A DNA stretch of 64,000 nucleotides from Haloplanus rubicundus (GCF_003342675.1 NZ_CP031148.1:1736001-1800000), one strand, 5' to 3'. Positions 34,500-43,274 are shown, numbered from the stretch's first letter. Made by a program: numbers and translations. The notes: generated by a model from the letters alone, not told the origin.

Positions 34500-35482
34500 G
34501 CGTCCACCTCCGCGAGCGCCGCGGCGTCACCGAGCGCCTGCAGCTTGTCCTCGAACTTGTTCACCGGCAGGTAGAACAGTTCGGTGTTGGAGGTGACGTA
34601 GGCCCGGTCGAAATCGGTGTGGGTGTTCTCGTCGACCCACTCGACGCGGTCACGAATGGTTTCGGGCGACTCGACGAGCGTGTTCCCCCCGTCGACCAGC
34701 CCCAGCGCCACCTGCTCTTTGGTGCCGTACTCGTTGATGTTGTAGAGGGCGTCCTCGGTTTCGGTCACGAAGTCGAAGCCGATGGCGTCCACGTCCGCGT
34801 CCATCAGGTGGGCGTACGTCTTCTCGGGCACGGCCCCCCAGTAGGTGTGGGCGACCACGTCGGCGTCGGTCGCCTCGGCCACGTGGTCGATGGCGGCGCT
34901 CGCGCGCTCGTTCGTGTCGTCGTCCGGTGGGTTCTCGACCAGCGAGGGTTCGAGCAGGAACAGCGTCTCGTGGTCCGGGAACGCCTCGATTTCGCCCGCG
35001 AGATAGTCCGCGACGGCGTCGAGGAAGTCAGCCTCGTCGCCGTAATGTTCGTCGGTCGCGAGGTCGGCGAGCGAGTACGGGCCGGGGAGGACCGCCTGCA
35101 GGGCGTCGGCGTCGACCGCCTCGAGTTCGGCGGCCACGTCGCCCGACGGCGTGAGTTCGCCCCGCACCTGCGGGTCGCGATAGAAGTTGTTGTTGTCGTA
35201 GTAGCGGACGATGCCGCCCGTCTCGACGTTCTCGTGGATCGTCAGCGGGTGGGCGAGCATGTCGTCCCAGCGCAGTTGTCCCTCGACGACGCTGTCGAGT
35301 CCGGCGTCGACCTGCGCGTCGACGACCTCGGCCCGCGTGCGGTCGTAGGCGTCGACGATCTCCGGCCCCTCGTCGCCGGCGATCAGATCGCCTTTCTGGT
35401 GGCCTTTCAGGTCCGATAGCTCGTCTTTCGCCCAGTCGGGAAGCGGATACAGTCCCGGTGTCGTGGCGACCAGTTCGGTCAT
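34496..35482 (-). CDS. MetE-like partner protein without zinc ligands
   Basis: A 328-residue TIM-barrel protein of the same UROD/MetE superfamily as its downstream neighbour. The barrel blocks are recognisable (GLDSVVEGQLRWDDMLAHPL, LPGPYSLADLA, LLEPSLVENPP), but the zinc site is gone: the H-x-C motif reads HTY, and the final Cys motif is replaced by TSNTELFYLP. It may bind the methyl donor or act as a structural partner in a heteromeric enzyme; that is inference. A TATA box at 35506-35515 starts the two-gene operon. Such pairs are common in haloarchaea. Confidence 0.82.
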   Translation of the reverse strand: MTELVATTPGLYPLPDWAKDELSDLKGHQKGDLIAGDEGPEIVDAYDRTRAEVVDAQVDAGLDSVVEGQLRWDDMLAHPLTIHENVETGGIVRYYDNNNFYRDPQVRGELTPSGDVAAELEAVDADALQAVLPGPYSLADLATDEHYGDEADFLDAVADYLAGEIEAFPDHETLFLLEPSLVENPPDDDTNERASAAIDHVAEATDADVVAHTYWGAVPEKTYAHLMDADVDAIGFDFVTETEDALYNINEYGTKEQVALGLVDGGNTLVESPETIRDRVEWVDENTHTDFDRAYVTSNTELFYLPVNKFEDKLQALGDAAALAEVDA

Positions 35483-35505
35483 GGTCCGGCTTCGTGATGC
35501 CGTCG

Positions 35506-35515
35506 CTTAATATTT
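35506..35515 (-). promoter_or_regulatory. TATA box of the methionine synthase operon
   Basis: The minus strand reads AAATATTAAG about 24-33 nt before the ATG at 35482. The surrounding 57-nt gap is AT-rich. Confidence 0.55.
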
Positions 35516-35539
35516 GCTAAACCAAAATATGTCTCGTGG

Positions 35540-36133
35540 TTATGTATCGAGCCGGAGGATCGACAGCACCTCGAAGGGGTACGACTCCTGGCGGACGGTC
35601 GAGACGGCGAACCCCCGGCGCTCCGCGCGGTCGACCACGGCGTCGAACCCCGTGAGGCTACTCACGAGGAGGAGGACGATGCCGTCCGGTCGCAGGACCC
35701 GGCCTACCGTGTCGAGGAACGGATCGATGACCGCCCGTCCCGACTCGCCGCCCGAGAGCGCCCGCTCCATCCGGTCGTCCCACTCGTTGTCGGAATCGGT
35801 CGGCAGGTACGGCGGGTTGAACGCCACGGTGTCGAAGCTCCCGTCACGGAAGGGGGCGACGAGGTCCGCGCGGACGGCCTCCAGCCCGCGCTCGCGGGCC
35901 TGCCGACACGCCGCGGCGTTGAAGTCGCTCGCCACCACCGTCGCGTCCGTCTCGGTCGCGATGCGTTCGGCGACCCAGCCCGACCCCGTCCCCACTTCGA
36001 GCGTCCGCCCGCGGGCGTGTTCGACCGCCGCCTCGGCGAGGAGGCGGGAGTCCTCTGCCGGCTGGTAGACGTCCCGCTCCAGCCCTCGCCGGTCGGCGAG
36101 GTCCTCCCGGGTGTCGCCCCCGCCGTCAGTCAT
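35540..36133 (-). CDS. HemK2/MTQ2-type protein methyltransferase
   Basis: A 197-residue class I SAM-dependent methyltransferase. SAM motif I is RTLEVGTGSGWVAERIA, and the NPPY motif (FNPPYLP) binds the substrate amide, as in enzymes that methylate glutamine of the release factor GGQ loop. The short length, without an N-terminal domain, matches archaeal HemK2/MTQ2, which works with a Trm112-like activator. The chosen start is MTDGGGDTREDLADRRGLER at 36133, which overlaps the stop of mscS by 8 nt; the longer frame would only add Arg-rich residues. It is the last gene of the ksgA-mscS-hemK2 operon. Confidence 0.88.
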   Translation of the reverse strand: MTDGGGDTREDLADRRGLERDVYQPAEDSRLLAEAAVEHARGRTLEVGTGSGWVAERIATETDATVVASDFNAAACRQARERGLEAVRADLVAPFRDGSFDTVAFNPPYLPTDSDNEWDDRMERALSGGESGRAVIDPFLDTVGRVLRPDGIVLLLVSSLTGFDAVVDRAERRGFAVSTVRQESYPFEVLSILRLDT

Positions 36134-37247
36134 CGGCGTCCCCATCGCCCCCGTCGGGCGTCGGCGCCGACGCCGGTCGCTCGCCCTCCGCGATGGCGAA
36201 GCCACCCTCCTCCGTCCGGCCCATGAGTTCGCGCTGCGGGAAGGGGATCTTGATGCCCTCCCGTTCGAAGGCGTCGGTGACGGTCTCGATGACCGCGGTC
36301 CGCGCCCGCCACATCCGGCGGGCGCTCGGGTTGTCGATCCACACCCGCACCCCGAGGACGATGGCGGAGTCGCCGAAGCGTTTGCCCACCACCTGCGGCG
36401 TCGGCACCTGCAGGATCTCGTCCAGCCCCCGGACCGCCTCGCGGGCGATGTCGGCCGCCCGGCCCGGGTCGTGGTCGTAGTCGACGCCGACCTCCACCTC
36501 GATGCGGAGGCGTCCCTTGCGCGTCCGGTTGATGATCGGCTGGCCGCTCACCTCGTCGTTCGGGAGCATCACGTACTCCCCGTCGAAGGTCTGGATGCGC
36601 GTGGTGACGATGGTGATGTCGGTGACGATGCCCTCGCGTTCGCCGATCTCCACCCAGTCGCCGATCTCGAACGGCCGGGAGAACATGAGGACGAAGCCCG
36701 CGAGGACGGCCCCGAGAGTCTGCCGGGCCGCCATCCCGACCACGATACCGAGAAACCCGGCCCCGACGAGGAGGCTCCCGAGGTTCCGCGTGAACAACCC
36801 CACGACCACCAGTAGCGCCAGCGTGTAGAGCGTCACCTGCGTCAGCCGATAGACGACCTCGCGCTGGTGTTCGCTGATGGTCGACCGTTTGCCCGTAAAC
36901 TCGCCGATCACCCGGCCGACGAAACCGGTCAGGGCGTACGTCGCCGCCAGTATCACCACCGCGAGCAGTATCCGCCCCGCGAGGTCTTCCAGGCCGAGGT
37001 TCCGGTACGACCGCGCGAGCGGGTCGATCAGGTCCCACAGGAACACGACGATCAGGATGCCGCTGCCGGTCACCAGCGTCACCAGCGCCGACAGCGCGAG
37101 TTCGCCACCTTGGCCGATGTCGCGATCCTCGAGGCGTCGCAACCGGGTGACGCCGCGCCGGACTGCGAGTACGACCGCGACGACGGCTACCGTCGCAACC
37201 GCCCGTGCTGCCGTCGACCCGCCGACGATGGCGAGCGGGTCAGCCAT
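36126..37247 (-). CDS. MscS-family mechanosensitive ion channel
   Basis: A 373-residue membrane channel that opens on membrane tension during hypo-osmotic shock. About five transmembrane helices are followed by the pore helix TM3 block VGMAARQTLGAVLAGFVLMF and the MscS beta domain (FEIGDWVEIGEREGIVTDIT, then MLPNDEVSGQPIINR). The C-terminal alpha-beta domain ends in REGIKIPFPQRELMGRTEEG. It is larger than E. coli MscS by extra N-terminal helices. It overlaps ksgA by 8 nt and hemK2 by 8 nt, an odd place for a channel gene in a translation-related operon. Confidence 0.92.
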   Translation of the reverse strand: MADPLAIVGGSTAARAVATVAVVAVVLAVRRGVTRLRRLEDRDIGQGGELALSALVTLVTGSGILIVVFLWDLIDPLARSYRNLGLEDLAGRILLAVVILAATYALTGFVGRVIGEFTGKRSTISEHQREVVYRLTQVTLYTLALLVVVGLFTRNLGSLLVGAGFLGIVVGMAARQTLGAVLAGFVLMFSRPFEIGDWVEIGEREGIVTDITIVTTRIQTFDGEYVMLPNDEVSGQPIINRTRKGRLRIEVEVGVDYDHDPGRAADIAREAVRGLDEILQVPTPQVVGKRFGDSAIVLGVRVWIDNPSARRMWRARTAVIETVTDAFEREGIKIPFPQRELMGRTEEGGFAIAEGERPASAPTPDGGDGDADD

Positions 37248-38088
37248 CCGCCTCCACTCCGTGTTCGAGGGCGAGGCCCGCGAGCGCGGCGAAGTCGTCC
37301 GGCGCCAGATCGCCCGCGCGCTTCGACATGGTCGCTTCGTCCGCCGCCTCGACCACGGCGTCCGGGTCGTCGAGTCCGGAGATGTGGGCGGTGTTGCGGA
37401 TCGCGTTCCGGACCGTCTTGCGGCGCTGGGTGAACACCGCCTTCACGAATCGGAGGAAGAACGCCTCGTCCGCGACCTCGTAGTCGGGGTCGCGGGGCGT
37501 CGTCCGCACGACGGCGCTCTCGACCGCCGGCGGCGGCGAGAACGCCGTCGGCGGTACCGGTTCGACCACCTCGACCGACGCGTAGTGCTGGGCGCTCACC
37601 GACAGCCGGCCGTACTCGCTCGTCCCCGGTTCCGCGGCCATTCGCTCCGCGAACTCCCGCTGGAACATCAGGACGGTCGGCACCCCGAGCGGCAGGAGGC
37701 GGAACGTGATCTCGCTGGAGACGCCGTACGGCAGGTTCGAGACGCTCGCGGTCACGTCCGTCGGGAGGTCACGCTCCAGCGCGTCGCCCTCGATCACGGT
37801 CAGGTGCCCCGCCGCCCGCTCGTCGGAGAACTCCTCCCGGAGGAAGGCCGCGAGGTCCGGATCGCGCTCGACCACGGTCACCCGGTCGCTCGTCGCCAGC
37901 AACCGGTCGGTGAGCGCGCCGGTGCCGCCACCGATTTCGAGGACGTGACTCCGGTCGGCGGCGTCGGGGAGGTACGTCGGCAACCGGTCGAGGACGCGCT
38001 CGTCGACGAGGAAATGCTGATCGCGGTCGGGGTTGCCGCTCACGCCCGCCCGCCCGAGCAGTCGATCCGGATCGCGCGACGCTGTCAT
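37240..38088 (-). CDS. ksgA: 16S rRNA dimethyladenosine transferase KsgA/RsmA
   Basis: A 282-residue methyltransferase that dimethylates two adjacent adenosines in helix 45 of 16S rRNA late in 30S assembly. Motifs: DQHFLVDERVLDRL at the start, SAM motif I VLEIGGGTGALTDRLLA, VVERDPDLAAFL and the catalytic NLPY (SVSNLPYGVSS), then the C-terminal helical domain with FTQRRKTVRNAIR. The length is normal. A TATA-like box (minus strand AAATTTACC, about 38114-38122) precedes it. In many archaea DUF655 precedes ksgA directly; here a divergent membrane protein gene separates them. Confidence 0.95.
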   Translation of the reverse strand: MTASRDPDRLLGRAGVSGNPDRDQHFLVDERVLDRLPTYLPDAADRSHVLEIGGGTGALTDRLLATSDRVTVVERDPDLAAFLREEFSDERAAGHLTVIEGDALERDLPTDVTASVSNLPYGVSSEITFRLLPLGVPTVLMFQREFAERMAAEPGTSEYGRLSVSAQHYASVEVVEPVPPTAFSPPPAVESAVVRTTPRDPDYEVADEAFFLRFVKAVFTQRRKTVRNAIRNTAHISGLDDPDAVVEAADEATMSKRAGDLAPDDFAALAGLALEHGVEADG

Positions 38089-38219
38089 CGTCCTCGATAG
38101 CGCGCGAGCCGGGGTAAATTTCCCGTTTTTCCCGGGCGCCGACGTGACGACCAGCCATCGGCCGCCGCCCCCGAAGAATCATACCCGCTCGCGGTCCACG
38201 TGCACCACGTCGGAACCAG

Positions 38220-38882
38220 ATGATCGATCCCCGCTCCGTCGTCGCGGCGCTCCTCCTAGCCGCCATCTTCCTCACCCTCGTCGAAGGCGTCCGCCGACGG
38301 GACGCTGCCGCCGCGGTCAACGCCCTCGTCGCCCTCGTCGTCGCTGCCCTCCCGTTCGTCCTACGCGCCACCGCGGACCTGGTCGTCGCGCCGACGCTCG
38401 CGGTGTGGCTCGCGGCCGCCGGCCTCCTCCACGCCGTCGGGATGCTCGGCCCCTACGACACCGTCCGGTGGTGGGACACCGTCACGCACTTGCTCTCCGC
38501 CACCTTCGTCGCCGCCGTGTGTTACGCCGGCGCCCTCGTCGGCGGCGTCCCGTGGCCCGCCGTCGCGACGATTCTGTTCACCTTCGTCGCCGGTCTGTGG
38601 TGGGAACTCCTCGAACTCGTCGCGCGCGAACTCGGCGAGGCGTTCGACGTCGAACCCGTACTCGTCCACTACGGCCGGCGCGACACGCTCGTCGACCTGC
38701 TCGTCGACGTCTTCGGTGCCGTCGTTATCGTCGCCGTCGACCTCCGCGTGTTCGTTCCCATCGTCGACCGGGTGCTGGCGCCGTCCCCACGCCTCCTCCC
38801 CCGGAGCGTCGTCGCCGTCGTCGTCGGTTTCGCGGTGCTGGCGCTCGCTCTCGTCGCCCTCCGGTGGCGGCGCGACGGCTGA
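38220..38882 (+). CDS. Membrane protein with a WWDxxTH motif (DUF2238-like)
   Basis: A 220-residue protein with about six hydrophobic helices. The stretch GPYDTVRWWDTVTHLLSATF in the middle and GLWWELLELVARELGEAFDV further on resemble the DUF2238/YjdF-like membrane family, in which W-D-x-x-x-H is conserved. The function is unknown. It sits on the plus strand between two minus-strand genes (ksgA and DUF655) that are usually neighbours in archaea, so it was probably inserted there. It starts ATG 38220 with little leader. Confidence 0.6.
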   Translation: MIDPRSVVAALLLAAIFLTLVEGVRRRDAAAAVNALVALVVAALPFVLRATADLVVAPTLAVWLAAAGLLHAVGMLGPYDTVRWWDTVTHLLSATFVAAVCYAGALVGGVPWPAVATILFTFVAGLWWELLELVARELGEAFDVEPVLVHYGRRDTLVDLLVDVFGAVVIVAVDLRVFVPIVDRVLAPSPRLLPRSVVAVVVGFAVLALALVALRWRRDG

Positions 38883-38899
38883 CCGCGCGTCGCGGCCGA

Positions 38900-39508
38900 C
38901 TACTCCACGAACGTCCGGTACTTGAGGTCCTCGTCCCGGAGTTCCTCCAGAATCCGGTCGACGAGGACGCCCTTCGGATCGTGTAGTCCCGAGATTCGCT
39001 CCTCCAGTTCGTCGAAGCTCTCGAAGGGCGCGCGCTTGCGCTCGTCGAGCACGTCGTTCCGGAGTTTCTTGCCGATCCCCGGCAGGAGGTTGAGCTGGTG
39101 GAGCCGAAGCGTGATCGGCTGGGCCTCGTTGTAGAAGTCGACGAAGCGCCGCTCGTTGCGGTCGACGACTTCCTCGACCACGTACTCCAGTTCGGAGTGG
39201 GCGGCGTTCGAGAGGTCGTCGTAGTCCACCTCGCGGATGCGACCGACCACCTCCCGTTCGTCGTCCGGCGCGAGGACGATGCGGTCGCCGATGCTCACGT
39301 CGGCGTCGTCGGTGATCGTGAGCTCGAGCAACTGGAAATCCGACTCCCCGAGCGCGTACGCGAGCGGCGACTTCTTGTACTGCGGGCGGTCGTCGTCGGG
39401 ACGCCCGTGGGGAAGGTAGTCGAGAACCACCGCGTAGGATCGCTCCACTCCCTCCGCGGCATCGGCGCTCCCGTCGTCGCCAGCCTCTTCGCTCTCGGAG
39501 GTCGTCAT
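38900..39508 (-). CDS. DUF655 family RNA-binding-like protein
   Basis: A 202-residue archaeal protein. After an acidic 25-residue tail comes an OB-like N-terminal part (YAVVLDYLPHGRPDDDRPQY, then LELTITDDADVSIGDRIVLA). The C-terminal part carries the helix-hairpin-helix LLPGIGKKLRNDVLDERKRA, which in relatives is thought to bind nucleic acid. It is typically found beside rpl21e, rpoF and ksgA, suggesting a role in translation or ribosome maturation. ATG 39508 is favoured because TATA GTTTAAATAG (39531-39540) lies 23 nt before it; the frame is open much further upstream. Confidence 0.85.
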   Translation of the reverse strand: MTTSESEEAGDDGSADAAEGVERSYAVVLDYLPHGRPDDDRPQYKKSPLAYALGESDFQLLELTITDDADVSIGDRIVLAPDDEREVVGRIREVDYDDLSNAAHSELEYVVEEVVDRNERRFVDFYNEAQPITLRLHQLNLLPGIGKKLRNDVLDERKRAPFESFDELEERISGLHDPKGVLVDRILEELRDEDLKYRTFVE

Positions 39509-39530
39509 ACCCAACCTGTACGGTGACGGA

Positions 39531-39540
39531 CTATTTAAAC
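39531..39540 (-). promoter_or_regulatory. TATA box for the DUF655 gene
   Basis: The minus strand reads GTTTAAATAG, 23 nt before the ATG at 39508, and decides the start of this gene. Confidence 0.6.
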
Positions 39541-39555
39541 CGTCGGCCGGCGCCG

Positions 39556-40452
39556 TCAGCCGAAGTCCTCGCCGAAGGCTCCGGCCTGGATTTCGCCGGT
39601 GATCTGCGTCCGGAACCGGTGTTCGACGCGCTGCCACGACGGCGACTCGCGCCCGGTCGCGTAATGCATCGCGCCCAGCGGGTACCGATACGGCTCGTAG
39701 TCGATGGCGATGCCGGCCGCGTAGTCGCCGGGCACTGACCGCTGGACGACGAGGTAGTTGCCCCGTTCCTCGGTCGCCCGGCCCACCGCCTCCCGATCCA
39801 CCTCGTCGAGGGAGCCGGCGAGCGGGTCGGCCGTGATGGCGGCGACGAGCGCCTCGATCCGGGCGCGGTCGGGGTCGCTCACGACGACCCAGTACCGGTC
39901 CCCGATCGCCGCCGTGTAGCCGCCGTAGCCGAGATACGCGTACGCCTCCGTAGCACCCAGTCGCTCCCAGCCGTCCGCGACCATCCCCTCGACCACCGCC
40001 GGCGGGTCGTAGGCACCGCGTCCGAAGGTCACGTTCGAGAGGTCGCCGGGCTGGACGTGGACGAGTTCGAACGCGTCCGCCGCCGTATGCGCCGGCGGCC
40101 CGGAGCCGAGCCATCCCTCGCGGAGGTGGGTGTCGATGTTTTCGTCCTCCACGTCGGCCAGCAGTTCTCGGGCGTTCAGATAGCGCGCCCAGACGAAGGA
40201 GGCGTCGGGCATCTCCGGATGGGTGGGCGTCCGTTCGAGCATCGCCTCGAAGCCGACCGCCTCGTCGGCCGGGGCCCGTGGTGTCGGGGTCGCCGTGGCA
40301 GTCTCGGTGGCCGTCGCCGTCGCGGTCCTCGTTTCCGTCACGGTCGACCGACCCGTCGGTTCGTCGCCCCCATCGGCAGAACAGCCGGCGAGCGCGACCG
40401 TACCCACTCCACTCATCGCTTCGAGAAAGCGTCGCCGGGGGACGCGTGGCAT
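39556..40452 (-). CDS. Tat-exported haloarchaeal lipoprotein
   Basis: A 298-residue exported protein. The N-terminus MPRVPRRRFLEAMSGVGTVA has a twin-arginine-type RRRFL motif, and LAGCSADG is the lipobox with Cys24. A Thr/Glu/Ala-rich linker (TETRTATATATETATATPTP) follows, as in many haloarchaeal surface lipoproteins and a likely O-glycosylation region. The remaining 230 residues form a globular domain with no family that I recognise. TATA GTATAAGCC lies at 40475-40483 on the minus strand. It is divergent from mvaD. Confidence 0.75.
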   Translation of the reverse strand: MPRVPRRRFLEAMSGVGTVALAGCSADGGDEPTGRSTVTETRTATATATETATATPTPRAPADEAVGFEAMLERTPTHPEMPDASFVWARYLNARELLADVEDENIDTHLREGWLGSGPPAHTAADAFELVHVQPGDLSNVTFGRGAYDPPAVVEGMVADGWERLGATEAYAYLGYGGYTAAIGDRYWVVVSDPDRARIEALVAAITADPLAGSLDEVDREAVGRATEERGNYLVVQRSVPGDYAAGIAIDYEPYRYPLGAMHYATGRESPSWQRVEHRFRTQITGEIQAGAFGEDFG

Positions 40453-40503
40453 ACTGGTGGCACGCGCCGGCGCGGCTTATACCTGCTCCCGCCCGTTCCG
40501 GGA

Positions 40504-40512
40504 CGTTTATGC
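40504..40512 (+). promoter_or_regulatory. TATA box for mvaD
   Basis: CGTTTATGC lies 24-32 nt before the ATG at 40536 and rules out the much longer upstream frame. Confidence 0.5.
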
Positions 40513-40535
40513 GCCCGTCTACCCCCCGTTCGAGC

Positions 40536-41504
40536 ATGAAAGCGACCGCGACGGCCCACCCGATCCAGGGGTTGGTGAAGTACCACGGGATGCGCGACCC
40601 GGAACTCCGCCTCCCCTACCACGACAGCATTAGCGTCTGTACCGCGCCGAGTCGAACGCTCACCACCGTCGAGTTCGGTGCGACCGACGAGGACGTGTAC
40701 GTGATCGACGGCGAACCGGTCGAGGGTCGCGGCGCCGAACGCATCGACGCCGTCGTCGACCACGTCCGCGCCCTCGCGGACCTCGACGCCCCCGTCCGTC
40801 TGGAGAGCGAGAACTCCTTCCAGTCGAACGTCGGCTTCGGCTCCTCCTCGTCGGGCTTCGCCGCCGCCGCGATGGCGCTTACCGAGGCGGCGGGCCTCGA
40901 TCTTACGCGCCCCGAAATCTCCACCATCGCCCGCCGCGGCTCCTCCTCGGCGGCCCGTGCCGTTACCGGTGCGTTCTCCCACCTCTACGCCGGACTCAAC
41001 GACCACGACTGCCGCTCCGAGCGCATCGAAACGGAGCTGGAGGACGACCTGCGGATCGTCGCCGCCCTCGTCCCCTCCTACAAGGAGACCGAACAGGCCC
41101 ACGAGGAGGCCGCGGACAGCCACATGTTCCAGGCGCGGATGGCCCACATCCACGGCCAGATCGCCGAGATGCGCGACGCGCTCCGGTCGGCCGAGTTCGA
41201 CCGCGCGTTCGAACTCGCGGAACACGACTCGCTCTCGCTCGCGGCGACGACCATGACCGGTCCCGCGGGCTGGGTCTACTGGCAGCCCCGCACCATCGCC
41301 GTCTTCAACGCGGTCCGCGCGCTCCGCAAGGAGGGCGTGCCCGTCTACTTCTCGACCGACACCGGCGCGAGCGTCTACGTCAACACGACCGCCGAGTACG
41401 TCGAAGAGGTCGAATCGGCCGTCGCCGACTGCGGCGTCGAGACCGACGTCTGGGAGGTCGGCGGCCCGGCCGAAATCCGCCCGGCGTCGGACGCCCTCTT
41501 CTAG
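40536..41504 (+). CDS. mvaD: Phosphomevalonate decarboxylase (GHMP kinase fold)
   Basis: A 322-residue member of the mevalonate diphosphate decarboxylase family. In Haloferax volcanii the homologue acts on phosphomevalonate, making isopentenyl phosphate for the archaeal variant of the mevalonate pathway, and thus feeds membrane lipid and carotenoid synthesis. Visible features are the N-terminal ATAHPIQGLVKYHGMRDPEL with the conserved Lys, the GHMP ATP loop SNVGFGSSSSGFAAAAMAL, ARRGSSSAARAVTGAF and the catalytic Asp region STDTGASVYVN. ATG 40536 is chosen from the TATA box and the family start. It is tail-to-tail with the next gene (4 nt overlap). Confidence 0.9.
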   Translation: MKATATAHPIQGLVKYHGMRDPELRLPYHDSISVCTAPSRTLTTVEFGATDEDVYVIDGEPVEGRGAERIDAVVDHVRALADLDAPVRLESENSFQSNVGFGSSSSGFAAAAMALTEAAGLDLTRPEISTIARRGSSSAARAVTGAFSHLYAGLNDHDCRSERIETELEDDLRIVAALVPSYKETEQAHEEAADSHMFQARMAHIHGQIAEMRDALRSAEFDRAFELAEHDSLSLAATTMTGPAGWVYWQPRTIAVFNAVRALRKEGVPVYFSTDTGASVYVNTTAEYVEEVESAVADCGVETDVWEVGGPAEIRPASDALF

Positions 41505-42034
41505 CGCTCGTCCCACTCCACCCGGTGTTCGTACGTCGTCGCGCCGTCCTTCCGGAGCCACAGGACCGCACTCGATCGGTTGGCCCGTCGCTCGCCGGGG
41601 TGACTCGGATCGCGCGACCGGTAGTTGAGCTCCACCGCCGCGCCGGAGGGGTACTCCCGCGCGACGTTGACGGTGTGGTAGCTCCGGTCGAACCGGTCCA
41701 CGGTCGGCGTCACCGTCTCGAACCCTTCGGGGACGGCGTCGGCGTCGAGGCGGCCGCCGCGGCGCTCGGTCGCGGCGAGTGCGTCGACGAGGGCGCCGAA
41801 GTCCGCGATGGCGTCGGTCGGCCCCGCCATCGGCAACTCGCTCCGCTCGGCGAACGCGTGGGCCGCGGCGAGACCGGCGGGACGGAGCGTCGTCCCCTCC
41901 AGCAACCCCGCACACTGCGCGTCAGCCACGGCGCGACTCCCGCCCTCGGGGAGTTGGGCGTCGAGGACGCGGCGCAACTCGGCCGGGTCGTCGACGGCGT
42001 GTGCCGTCCAGCAGACGAACCCCTCGATGTCCAT
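41501..42034 (-). CDS. Hypothetical protein (177 residues)
   Basis: A soluble, mainly alpha/beta protein starting MDIEGFVCWTAHAVDDPAEL from ATG 42034. It is acidic and has a C-terminal strand-rich part (YHTVNVAREYPSGAAVELNY, VLWLRKDGATTYEHRVEW). No membrane helix, signal or motif that I recognise. The start is placed at 42034 because the upstream extension of the frame is Arg/Pro-rich noise. It overlaps the mvaD stop by 4 nt on the opposite strand and is divergent from the following flavoprotein gene. Confidence 0.6.
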   Translation of the reverse strand: MDIEGFVCWTAHAVDDPAELRRVLDAQLPEGGSRAVADAQCAGLLEGTTLRPAGLAAAHAFAERSELPMAGPTDAIADFGALVDALAATERRGGRLDADAVPEGFETVTPTVDRFDRSYHTVNVAREYPSGAAVELNYRSRDPSHPGERRANRSSAVLWLRKDGATTYEHRVEWDER

Positions 42035-42120
42035 CGAGTCGGGGGTGACGGGGCGTGAAGGTATAGCTGTCGGCCCCGCCGCGACCCCCCGTTTCTTTGC
42101 CCTGCGAACCAACCCCCGGT

Positions 42121-43248
42121 ATGCGCGTCGTCGTCCTCGGTGCCGGGTACGCCGGTCTCACGCTCGCCCGTCGCCTCGAATCCAAACTGCCCCAGACGGC
42201 CGACCTCGTCGTCGTCGACGAGGCGGATCAGCATCTCGTCCAGCACGAACTCCACCGCGTGATCCGCCGACCGGCGGTCGAAGGCGCCATCACCGTCCCC
42301 CTCCGCGACGCCCTGGATCGCGCGACGATCCGAACCGCTCGCGTCGAGAGCGTGGACCGCGACGCCCGTCGCGTCCGTCTGTCCGACGGGACGCTGGAGT
42401 ACGACTACGCCGCCGTCTGTCTGGGCGCCGAGACGGCGTTTTACGACCTCCCGGGGGTCGACGAACACGGCCTCCCGCTGAAGCGTCTGGAGCACGCCCA
42501 CCGTATCCGCGAGTCCTTCCTCGACGCCTGTGAGGCCGACGGCCGTGCCGTCGTCGGCGGCGCCGGTCTCTCCGGCGTCCAGGTGGCGGGCGAACTCGCG
42601 GCGCTGGCCGAGGAGCGCGGCGCCGACGTGGACGTGACGGTGCTCGAACGTCTCGATTCGGTCGCCCCCGCCTTCCCCGAGGCGTTCCAGTCCGCCGTCC
42701 ACGACGCCCTCGACGCCGCCGGGGTGACGGTCCGGACGAACGCCCGGGTCACCGGCGCGACGGCCGACGCGGTCGAACTCGACGACCGGACCGTTCCCTA
42801 CGACGCGTTCGTCTGGACCGGCGGCATCCGCGGCCCGGACGCCCTCGGGAGCGACCGCCCCGTCGTCCGGGGCGACCTGCGACTCGACGACCACGCCTTC
42901 GCCGTCGGCGACGTGGCGCGGGTGGTCGACGCCGACGGCGAGGCCGTTCCCGCGAGCGCCGCCGCCGCCATCCGGGAGGCTCGGACCGTCGCGACGAACC
43001 TCGATCGCCTCGTCCGCTGGGAGTTGGACGGCGACACCGACGAGTTTCCCCCGAAGCTCGACCCGTTCCGGTTCGACGCGCCGGGGTGGATCGCCTCCGT
43101 CGGCGACGACGCCGTCGCGACCGTCGGGCCGAAGGTGTTCACCGGCGCGGCGGCGCGGACGATGAAAGCCACCGTCGGCGCCGGTCACCTCTCCTCGGTC
43201 GGTGCGATCAGCCGCGCCGCCGACCTAGTTCGTGAGGAACTCGGCTGA
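42121..43248 (+). CDS. Type II NADH dehydrogenase-like FAD oxidoreductase
   Basis: A 375-residue two-dinucleotide-binding flavoprotein (NDH-2/sulfide quinone reductase fold). The FAD motif RVVVLGAGYAGLTLARRLES lies at residues 2-21, the NAD motif AVVGGAGLSGVQVAGELAAL at about residue 142, and the second FAD contact HAFAVGDVARVVD at about residue 260. The C-terminal region AARTMKATVGAGHLSSVGA is amphipathic and could attach to the membrane. It would oxidise NADH and reduce menaquinone. No Cys pair typical of sulfide quinone reductase is seen, so NDH-2 is the better call. Confidence 0.82.
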   Translation: MRVVVLGAGYAGLTLARRLESKLPQTADLVVVDEADQHLVQHELHRVIRRPAVEGAITVPLRDALDRATIRTARVESVDRDARRVRLSDGTLEYDYAAVCLGAETAFYDLPGVDEHGLPLKRLEHAHRIRESFLDACEADGRAVVGGAGLSGVQVAGELAALAEERGADVDVTVLERLDSVAPAFPEAFQSAVHDALDAAGVTVRTNARVTGATADAVELDDRTVPYDAFVWTGGIRGPDALGSDRPVVRGDLRLDDHAFAVGDVARVVDADGEAVPASAAAAIREARTVATNLDRLVRWELDGDTDEFPPKLDPFRFDAPGWIASVGDDAVATVGPKVFTGAAARTMKATVGAGHLSSVGAISRAADLVREELG

Positions 43249-43274
43249 AACGACGGTCCCCGGACGACGAGTTC

